Source: Megalobrama amblycephala (lineage: Eukaryota > Chordata > Actinopteri > Cypriniformes > Xenocyprididae). Taken from it: a DNA stretch of 64,000 bases. Position numbers and translations under genes: made by a program. The first letter of the stretch is position 1, and each line of letters opens with the position of its first letter. Positions 55,367 to 64,000 of the stretch are shown piece by piece. The stretch lies in NCBI RefSeq assembly GCF_018812025.1, contig NC_063062.1, forward strand, positions 1,860,754 to 1,924,753, written 5' to 3'. Below the pieces are notes generated by a model. The model was given only the letters and a program-made list of their open reading frames with translations, was not told the origin of the DNA and searched no databases.

Positions 55367-57575
55367 AGTGCCCATATTATGCTTTTTTAAAAGTTTAAGC
55401 CTTGCCAATTTAAATATTAAAGCGCAAAAAGACACGAAAGGAAACTCAATTCATTACTCGTGAATGTTTTGAAGCACGCACAAATACTAAATTGAGCTCT
55501 CTTTCTCATCTTCTCGCACTTGAACGGAGAAATTCACACAAAAATTATGCCCAAAACATGCTTGTCTTGGCGAGTATCCTAGCAAACATAGTCATTATGT
55601 TTTAAGTGAACCTAAACTGTTGAGAAAGATAACGCATGTGTAACAATATATTGGATCAGTGCATTCACTCTTCAAGTGACAGCAGCCTAATATTCCTGCT
55701 GTTGCCTGTTTTTAATGTTAATCAAATAACATTAAAAACACATTTAATAACTTTAATATGGTTTAATTTATACAGTGAAGACTATGCAGTGTTATTTTAC
55801 ATTTGATTACTTTATTAAATTTCTGTACCTGAAAATTGTGTCTAAATTATGTCCGGTATCTAAAATTTTGAAATCATAACTGCCTGTTTTTGCAAAAACA
55901 TGGCCGGTAAAAATATTTATTGTCAGTAAATTTTCTTAAATTAAATTTTTGTGGCAAAAAGTTAGTTTTAGGTCCTGTTTGCAAAGTTTCAAAGATCAAA
56001 GTGCACAACAAATAAAGTTATTGTCCCCTAAAAGAAAGAAGTGATTCTGAACTGTCGATTCTTGCGCTTAAACAGACAAATTCTTGGCGAGTGTCTTAGC
56101 AAACATAGTCATTATGTTTTAAGTGAACCTAAACTGTTGAGAAAGGAAACGCATGTGTAACAGTATATTGGATCAGTGCATTCGCTCTTAAAGTGACAGC
56201 AGCCTAATATTCCTGCTGTTGTCTTTTAATGTTAAACAAACAACATTAAATGTTTAATTTATGTTGAATTTATACAGTGAAGACTTTGCAGTGTTATTTT
56301 ACATTTGATTACTTTATTAAATTTCTGTACCTGAAAATTGTCTATATTATGTCCGGTATCTAACATTTTGATATCATAACTGCCTGTTTTTGCAAAAACA
56401 TGGCCGTTAAAAATATTTATTGTCAGTAAATTTTCTTAAATTAAATTTTTGTGGCAAAAAGTTAGTTTAAGGCCCTCTTTGCAAAGTTTCAAAGATCAAA
56501 GTGCACAACAAATAAAGTTATTGTCCCCTAAAAGAAAGAAGTGATTCTGAACTGTCGATTCTTACGCTTGAACGGACAAATTCACACAAAAATTATGTCC
56601 AAAACATGCTTGTCTTGTTGAGTATCCTAGCAAACATTGTCATTATGTTTTAAGTGAACCTAAACTGTTGAGAAAGAAAACGCATGTGTAACAGTATATT
56701 GGATCAGTGCAAAGTGACAGCAGCCTAATATTCCTGCTGTTGTCTTTTAATGTTAATCAAACAACATTAAATGTTTAATTTATGTTGAATTTATACAGTG
56801 AAGACTTTGCAGTGTTATTTTACATTTGATTACTTTATTGAATTTCTGTACCTGAAAATTGTCTAAATTATGTCCGGTATCTAAAATTTTGATATCATAT
56901 CTGCCTGTTTTTGCAACAACGTGGCCGGTAAAAATATTTATTGTCAGTAAATTTTCTTAAATTAATTTTTTTTTTTTTTTTAATTCTTGGGAAATGTGGC
57001 AAAAAGTTAGTTTTAGGTCCTGTTTGCAAAGTTTCAAAGATCAAAGTGCACAACAAATAAAGTTATTGTCCCCTAAAAGAAAGAAGTAATTCTAAACTGT
57101 CGAAACGAGTCGTCAGTAATTCCAACATTTGTAACAATGTAACAAATTTGCATAATTCCCACCTGGCTGCCGGTGAGCAGTGTTTACTTTGCCCCGCCCT
57201 CAAACAGACTGGAAGAGTTTGGTTCGTGTTGTGCATGTCGAGAAGACGCTGTTTTCTGCTGCCAAACCAAATCCGCTTTGATGAGATTGATACGGTAAAG
57301 CCAACGCCATCTTTACTGTTCATATCACTGTGTGTCAAGAGCTGAGATTCAGATATGATAATGAGCATTTGCTTTCCGACCAATCACAGCAGGGCCATCT
57401 GCCCAATCAGAGCAAAGGAGGCTCTTAGAAAGGCGAGGTTTAGAGTGACCGAATCTTTGAACAAACTGTTTTTTAGACTCTTTGAAATGAGTTGATGCTG
57501 CAGTGGATATTATGAGAAAATAAAAGTGTTTTTTGACCTTGGAAGAATATCATAAAACAGCATAATAGGGGCACT
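55367..57575. mobile_element. TTAA-flanked non-autonomous transposon (Kolobok- or piggyBac-like)
   Basis: Ends AGTGCCCATATTATGC and the inverse GCATAATAGGGGCACT (one mismatch) lie between TTAA at 55363-55366 and TTAA at 57576-57579. The interior contains three tandem units of about 520 bp. A GC-richer part at 57150-57440 includes ACCAATCACAGCAGGGCCAT. No transposase. Confidence 0.85.
55500..57115. repeat. About 520-bp tandem repeat x3
   Basis: GAGT(A/G)TC(C/T)TAGCAAACAT starts near 55572, 56089 and 56620. Each unit runs through AGTGACAGCAGCCTAATATT and GTGCACAACAAATAAAGTTA. Confidence 0.92.
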
Positions 57576-57650
57576 TTAACATAATAAAAAAGTCAGAAAA
57601 ATAATCTTGTTTTCCCTTTGAATTAAGTGTGATGTTTTTGTGCAGTTTGC

Positions 57651-58474
57651 ATTTAGCCGCTGATGATCAGGCCTTAAAAACAACAGTTGTTCACCTCAAG
57701 ATTTGGCCACCAGAGATTCATTGGCATCTTTGTTCCTCTTCCGTGTGTAGATATTAAGAAATCAACATTAACCTCATTCTTCCATCTCAAAGTTGATCTT
57801 TCTGTGAGTTAACTTTTCTCAATGGGCAGGTCTTTATCTAGTCATCGACTGCATACGACTAAGATTGAGGAGAGAAATCTGGGTGTCAATGACCAAACCT
57901 GACCTCTTAACCTTCATGCCAGCATATGAGACGTTGCTTTTATCCTTTAAAAAAGACGCTCCCTCCAGGATCCCAAAGGACCAAAACCATGCAATTCTGC
58001 CATGCTGCCTGCCCTTGATATTAGTCTTGCTGTGAACGATGTACAGATATTGATGAGGTAACGGCCTGCCCATGTGTGCGTCATCATGAAACTGGAAACG
58101 CTTTTGTGAAAATAGCTTTGGTCTCCCTAGAATAATTGTGTTGCATTATTCATGATTCTGATTGTTTTTTGTCTCACCGATCTTGTAGTTTGTAGCCAGT
58201 ATAGTTTTATTCACTCCATCCTGTGCTGATAAAGCCACTTGCTGGAAAACATTTCTTAATCATAACAATTTGCACTAGTTGTAGTTAAAAACCTGCCAAT
58301 GTGTTTCATGCGAGGGAGTTTCTGCATTATCATTTTGTATGAATATATATGCCACAAATTACCATCCCAGAAATCTTTTCTGGATTTATCCTGACCTTTA
58401 TGAAACTTTAGATTAGTTTGTAAAAGGTTTAAGAAGTGCCAAATGAAATTTCACAAATGTTCGTTTCACTTTTG
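57651..58474. other. Intergenic or 3'-flanking DNA without recognised gene
   Basis: Mixed sequence; the 79-codon minus-strand frame at 57834-58073 has no domain. Confidence 0.5.
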
Positions 58475-60515
58475 CATCCACACTGAAAAAAAAATGTTTT
58501 AGATGTTTTCCAGTACAAATAACTGAACATTCTTAAATCAAGACACATTTACTTGAGAAGCAAAATGACTGAAGAATTAAGTTTATTAAGTCTTGTTTTA
58601 TGAGAAAATAATTTAAAAAAATTGAGTTTTTAAAGAGCGTCGCACATGACATGCAGGACAGAATATGTATGTTGTGGCCACGAATTAATAAATCATTCCT
58701 ACAACTTACTAATATGTCAGCACGTTTACTAATTCGTTCCATCGTTCCAAATCATGTGCATGATATATTAATTAATTCCCTTGTTTTACTCAATCGTGCA
58801 CACAATATTATTTGCTTCCTCATTTTACTAAATTGTGTGCACGATGTAATAATCCGTTCCCTCGTTTTACTAAATTTGGCAACAATATAATAATTTGTTC
58901 CCTCATTTTACTAAATCATTCACACAATATAATAATTTGTTCCATATATTTACAAAATTTTGGCAACAACATAAATCGTTCCCTCGTTTTACTAAATTTT
59001 GGCAATGATATATTAATTCGTTCCCTCATTTTACTAAATCGTTCACACAAAATATTTTGTTCCCTCGATTTACTAAATTTTGCACACAATATAATAATTT
59101 GTTCCCTCGTTTTACTAAATAGTTTGCATGGTATAGTAATTTGTTCAGTCATTTTACTAAATTTTGCACATGATATAATAATTAGTTCCCTCATTTTACA
59201 CATATTATAATAATTTGTTCCCTCGTTTTACTAAATTTGGCAACAATATAATAATTTGTTCCCTCTGTCTCTTAAATCGTTCATACGAAATATTCTGTTC
59301 CCTTGTTTTACTAAATTTTAGCAGCGATATAATCATTTGTTCCCTCGTTTTACTAAATAGTTTGCATGGTATAGTAATTCGTTCAGTCATTTTACTAAAT
59401 TTTGCACATGATATAATAATTAGTTCCCTCATTTTACACACATTATAATAATTCGTTCCCTCGTTTTACTAAATTTGGCAACAATATAATAATTTGTTCC
59501 CTCATTTTACTAAATCATTCGCACAATATAATAATTTGTTCCATATATTTACAAAATTTTGGCAACAACAAAAATCTTTCCCTCGATTTACTAAATTTTG
59601 GCAATGATATATTAATTCGTTCCCTCATTTTACTAAATCGTTCACACAAAATATTTTGTTCCCTCGATTTACTAAATTTTGCACACAATATAATAATTTG
59701 TTCCCTCATTTTACTAAATCGTTTGCATGGTATAGTAATTCGTTCAGTCATTTTACTAAATTTTGCACATGATATAATAATTAGTTCCCTCATTTTACAC
59801 ATATTATAATAATTTGTTCCCTCGTTTTACTAAATTTGGCAACAATATAATAATTTGTTCCCTCTGTCTCTTAAATCGTTCATACGAAATATTCTGTTCC
59901 CTTGTTTTACTAAATTTTAGCAGCGATATAATCATTTGTTCCCTCGTTTTACTAAATTTTGGCAATGATATATTAATTTGTTCCCTCATTTTACTAAATC
60001 GTTCTCACAAAATAGTTTCTTCCCCCGATTTACTAAATTTTGCACACAATATAATAATGAATTCCCTCATTTTACACACATTATAATAATTTGTTCCCTC
60101 GTTTTACTAAATTGTGTGCAGATATAATAATTAATTCCCTTGTTTTACTAAATTGTGCACAGATATAATTTGTTCCCTCGTTTTACTAAATCATGCACCA
60201 TATAATAATTTGATCCCTTGTGTTAGTTAAATCAAAAGAAAGGAAAGAATTTGTACAACGTGGCCATGATTTACTAAATCAAGGGAATGAATTATTAATT
60301 TGTGGCTACGATATATATTTGAGCTCTAAAACAAGAGAAAATGTGTGTCAGTGGGATCGGAAAAATAATCTTGTTTTCCTTTTGAATTAAAGTTATTTTC
60401 TGACCCGATTAGCAGATATTTGTTCTTGTTTTAAGCAGAAACTTAATATTTTGCTTCTCAAGTAAATGTATCTTGATTTAAGAATGTTTAGATATAAAAC
60501 AAAAAATACAGCGTA
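58475..60515. mobile_element. Fold-back MITE expanded by an internal satellite
   Basis: The left arm (58475-58630: GTTTTCCAGTACAAATAACT, GAACATTCTTAAATCAAGAC) and right arm (60360-60515: ATATTTGTTCTTGTTTTAAG, TTGATTTAAGAATGTTTAGA) match the family at 35467. Between them are 1.6 kb of tandem repeats. Confidence 0.75.
58660..60300. repeat. 45-bp-type satellite with about 599-bp higher-order period
   Basis: Units like GTTCCCTCGTTTTACTAAAT plus a variable TTGCACACAATATAATAATT part. The segment starting near 58861 is nearly identical to that near 59460, and that near 59215 to 59814, giving a 599-bp period. Frames on both strands (58812-59210, 58916-59203, 59515-59802) are repeat artefacts. Confidence 0.92.
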
Positions 60516-61845
60516 AGAATACAGTAAATGCACCATTTTTATTTTGATAAAACACCTACTCGTGTTCAATGACCCTGTGATCAGCAAAGCACAGATGACT
60601 CTCAAGCACTGAAATAGTTTGCTAAAGCACAGTATTTTGCAGATTTGCAGTACATATCATCCATTGTACGGTGTAGTTTCACACTGCTCATGTCTCCTAG
60701 AATAAGGATGCTGTTTTAGTGAGGTTTGATCTGTATGAAACGAGGCCAGAACCTCTGTCAGGCGTCCAGGTTAAAGTGCCATATATCTGTAGAGCAGAAG
60801 AACATGCTATATTTATCAGTGTTAAATCAAGTGTCGTCTTCACACGCCGTTCCTCTCGTTTCAATTCACAGAGGAGTTTCAGTTCGAGTTCATGAACGCA
60901 GCCGATCCATTGAGTTCAGTGGAAGGTGAAGGGTTTGTGAAAGTGCTCTAGTGAGTAAACGCCCTCAGAATCAGGAGGATTTCATTTCTCTGTCTCAGTG
61001 CCAACGCAGTTAAAAGTGCAGAACACCAAATCTATGAGGTCCGGTTCATCTGTATCGAGTGTGTGTGTAGCCTTTGTTCAATCGTATTTCTGTCATGTGC
61101 ATTTGCATTCAAGCTCGTCTCGATGCTCCGGCGTTCGTTAAGAGGCCGTTCAGGGTTCGTTAAGGGGCCGCGGGAGTGCAGATCGCTCTGGAGCGAAGAG
61201 CCCATTTCCAGCGGATGCCCGCAGGGCTCGACCGTCCCCGAAAATAGCTGATTGTCAAGAGAAGGAAGTCAAATGTAATTGACTAAAAGTCAAGAAATAA
61301 TTAAAGGAACCTTTTTAGATGGGGAAAAATTAATGCTCCTCATTTAATAGTTTTACATTTGTTTTTTTTTTGTTTTTTGTTTTTTTTGTGAAAGGACCAA
61401 GATTTGCTTCATAGCAAGCGGAAACGAGATTTTAGAGAGCGTTGGAAATGCATGCAGACGCAAAACCTGAAAGGCCACAGATCTTTATAAACTCTCAGGG
61501 CATCAGTCTCGATGATGTCATGGTTTGTGGATCCTCTTGGGCACCTGACATGTCGTCCGACGCGACTATGAAACCGCAGCAAAGATGCACTCACCGTCAT
61601 TTCATCATCGTTTCTCAGCTGTGCAGCGCTTAGTGCATCAGAAAACAAGCAGCCAGTCGAAGAAATTGTGCAATCATGTCTGATAACAGCGCTACGATTC
61701 AAAGCAAAGCAAAAAAGGCAATTGTTTTTTATTCTGTCATGTTTTGAACTCAAGATAGCTAGCAAACACTAGAGACTTTGCTCCTTTAGCTTAGCTTCGT
61801 CCAGCGTGTTGTTAATATAATCTGAATAGATCGTAGCACAGGGTG
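60516..61845. other. Flanking DNA without recognised gene
   Basis: Mostly single-copy looking. The 118-codon minus-strand frame at 61409-61765 has no domain I recognise and no exon borders in its favour. Confidence 0.5.
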
Positions 61846-61991
61846 GAGGGCGGGGTTATGGTGAAGGGGTGGGGCTGTTTTATTGGGGTGGGGTTATGGT
61901 AAAGGGGCGGGGCTGTTTTATTGGGGTGGGGTTATGTGGAAAGGGGTGGGGCTGTTTTAATGGGGCGGGGTTATGGTGAAGGGGCGGGGCA
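61846..61991. repeat. G-rich 38-bp tandem repeat, about 3.5 copies
   Basis: GGGGTGGGGTTATGG and AAGGGG(C/T)GGGGCTGTTTTA repeat at 38-39 bp. Each unit has several G3-5 runs on the plus strand. Confidence 0.9.
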
Positions 61992-62396
61992 TTGAGGCTT
62001 AGGTAACTTTTGACTTTGCTCCCTGGTCATTTTGACTGATTTTTCTCTATTTATTCCAGGTTCAGTACTGAGCGAATCTAGACGAGTTAGTTTTTAAGCT
62101 TTTCTACCCTTCCAGGAGTTGCGTTGGCGTTTACATGAGCATATTCAGAGATTATGCGAATTAATAGAAGCCCTGTAGCAGCGAGTTTTGTCCACTAGGA
62201 GTTCAAGTGTGCAGGGAACGAGCTGTTAGTGTTTCCATACAGTGGCTCATGTCTGTGTCATATTGCATCGCAAAATAATCCGAAATAACTAAAAATTATG
62301 AGATCTTTTGCTTTATTTTCATAAATACATTTCTTTCCCAAATTCTCATAACTGCAATGCAAAAAATTAGATTCTCATATCATGATGTGAAAACTA
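61992..62396. other. Flanking DNA, nothing recognised
   Basis: Mixed sequence without repeats. Confidence 0.5.
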
Positions 62397-62840
62397 TGGA
62401 AGCTTTTTTCCGCCTTGAAATGAAAAATAAAAAAGGTAATTGCAACTTTTTATCTCACTTTTTTTCTCAGAATTGCGAGTTATAAAGTCAGAATCGTGTG
62501 ATATAAACTCGCAATTGTGTGTTATAATGTTCGAAAATATGTTTTTTCTCAGAATTGCCAGTTTATATCTCACAGTTGACTTTATAAGATGCAATTGTGA
62601 GTTTATATCTTGCAATTCTGAAAAAAAAGTTAGCATTGTAAGATATAAAGTCAGAATTGCGTGATAAAAACAAAACAACTGCAGAATTCAGCTTTATATC
62701 TTGCAATTATGACCTTTAACACACAATTGCGAGTTTAAATCTCGCAATTTTGATTAAAAAAAAAAGATCAATTGTGAGATAAAAGTTGCAATTACCTTTT
62801 TTATTTTTATTTTTATTTAGTGGCGGAAACAAGCTTCCAT
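62397..62840. mobile_element. MITE with ATGGAAGC..GCTTCCAT ends and GAATTG interior
   Basis: ATGGAAGCTTTTTTCCGCC and AAAAAAGGTAATTGCAAC at the left are inverse to GTTGCAATTACCTTTTTTAT and GGCGGAAACAAGCTTCCAT at the right. The interior is the GAATTG/GCAATT repeat seen at 24703-26050 and 27226-28035, so those arrays probably derive from this family. Confidence 0.82.
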
Positions 62841-63680
62841 ATAAAATAGTCATTATATGTTATTTAAATTAAGTATTTTACGCCATACTAGTACTTTATT
62901 GAAATTTATATGATTTTGGACTTAATACCTCACGTTTGCTTTTTGATTTTGCATCATTATTTGTACTCGATTACCATCAGATTATCAGAACATGTTAATT
63001 TTTTTTATTTTTGGATAAAAGTATTTGTGTGCTGCCTTTCATTTCTGCTGATATAATTTTAAAAAATTATTACATTACTACTAGAACAAGGGGAAATAAA
63101 GACAATTAATATATTTCACTGAGTTTAAGAGAAGAAAACTATCAAAATTATTTATGAGGTGTATTGTAGAAAAATATTTCTTGTGTCGTTGAGGCTCTAA
63201 TATTACAATGAACTTTATATTAACAATGGCAAATGCTTGTGTTTTTCTTTGCTTGAATTTATTTTTGTTGAGGATGACTGAATCATCAGTGTCATCAAGT
63301 TTTGATTGGAGTGACATCACTTCCTCCCTGGAGTGCTACAACATAAAGAGTCATGTTTACTGTACATTAGAGAATGATGTTTGAGGCTCAATATTCATTC
63401 ACTGCAAATATGTTTTATTTGACCGTATTTCTGTAACCAAAAATGTTAGTTTTTTTTTCATCTTTTGGAAAAACTATTTGATACCAGATATTTGCCTTGA
63501 AACTGTATTCTCATTAATGTGTTCATGTCTTATTTTTATGTTTCTTCAGAAGAAATGAACTGTGAGGAGGTTTTGAATGTGCTGGTTATTTGTGTTTTGG
63601 TTCATCTGCTCATGATCATTAACCTACGTTCATCTGCCGAGCCTTTACAACCAATGAGGCTTCAAAACACTCCCGACGAA
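62841..63680. other. Flanking DNA, nothing recognised
   Basis: AT-rich without clear repeats. Confidence 0.5.
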
Positions 63681-63689
63681 TAATAATGA

Positions 63690-64000
63690 GAAGAATCATC
63701 TTAAAAGAACAGTTCAGCCAAAAATGAAACATGTTCCAAATTCATATTCTTTGGAACACAATAATAATTGGGCCATTATAATGTGATAATCATCTTAAAG
63801 GAACAGTCCGCAAAACATGAAACATGTTCCAAATCAATATATTGTTATTTCTTGATTGGAACACAATAATAATGGAACAATGGAACGTTTTAATGCGTTA
63901 ATCATTTTAAAGGAAGAGTTCCCCGAAATGAAACATGTTCCAAATCCATGTGCTGATATGCATTGGAACACAAATGGAACATTTCACAAATCTTCACTAA
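63690..64000. repeat. Roughly 94-112-bp tandem repeat, 3 copies, cut by the window end
   Basis: AATCATCTTAAA(A/G)GAACAGT and GAAACATGTTCCAAAT(C/T) followed by TTGGAACACAATAATAAT recur near 63695, 63789 and 63901. The unit resembles the AAAGGAACAGTTCACCCAAA dispersed repeat of fishes. Confidence 0.85.

Larger units (their letters stand above)
55234..57650. mobile_element. Fold-back MITE split by a TTAA transposon
   Basis: The left part 55234-55362 (CTGCAAAAAAACAATGTTCT, CAAATATCTAAACATGCTTA) and right part 57576-57650 (AATCTTGTTTTCCCTTTGAA) are parts of the family at 35467, interrupted at GTGAGTTTATGC by the element at 55367-57575. Confidence 0.7.

Noticed and set aside
57063..57383. 106-codon minus-strand frame
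   Set aside because: Inside a dispersed non-autonomous transposon; recurring repeat sequence.
58812..60086. Frames on both strands with repeated KFSKTREQ or LLNFGNDI segments
   Set aside because: Artefacts of the 45-bp satellite.
61409..61765. 118-codon minus-strand frame as a possible gene
   Set aside because: No recognisable domain, no supporting splice or promoter signals; could occur by chance.
1..64000. tRNA, rRNA, snRNA or microRNA genes
   Set aside because: None recognised by eye; a covariance-model search would be needed to exclude small ones.

Overview
This is vertebrate DNA, almost certainly from a teleost of the carp/zebrafish group. Coding sequence is a small fraction of the window: short exons with GT..AG borders lie between large AT-rich introns crowded with microsatellites, minisatellites, Tc1-like, DIRS-like and TIR-bounded non-autonomous transposons. 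I see no bacterial-style operon, CRISPR array, tRNA or rRNA.

The one real gene is the 3' part of a plus-strand CELF (CUGBP/Elav-like, Bruno-like) RNA-binding protein gene. Nine coding exons join in frame with matching phases: 13822-13950 and 19395-19474 (RRM2), 28564-28707 (end of RRM2 and start of linker), 29741-29888, 32149-32298, 34478-34540 and 36059-36139 (Ala/Gln/Pro-rich linker), then 38466-38609 and 46433-46560 (RRM3, ending ...DANRPY and a stop). The N-terminus and RRM1 lie upstream of the window. Linker residues point to the CELF3-6 subfamily; CELF6 fits best, with a CELF4 duplicate as the alternative. A donor 32 nt after the stop codon and an acceptor at 53730 suggest a spliced 3' UTR.

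Layout: 1-13821 is the intron before RRM2 (pentanucleotide satellite, a hAT-like element, a dead Tc1-like element, a 2.8-kb 22-bp minisatellite). 13951-28563 holds an IR/DR Tc1-like element, a 109-bp satellite inside inverted ends, and GAATTG-type arrays. 28708-38465 has short introns with several MITEs. 38610-46432 contains T-rich DNA and six copies of a 359-bp repeat. 46593-53729 is the proposed 3' UTR intron, with a decayed DIRS retrotransposon. 53730 to about 55100 is proposed 3' UTR. 55200-64000 is flanking DNA with nested MITEs and tandem arrays.

The recurring non-genic theme is that tandem arrays sit inside, or directly abut, inverted-repeat transposons. I found no convincing new multi-gene system. 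The most useful leads are UG-rich splice acceptors in a gene whose family binds UG-rich RNA, two NAGNAG acceptors, the short stop-to-junction distance, and the nested MITE stratigraphy.
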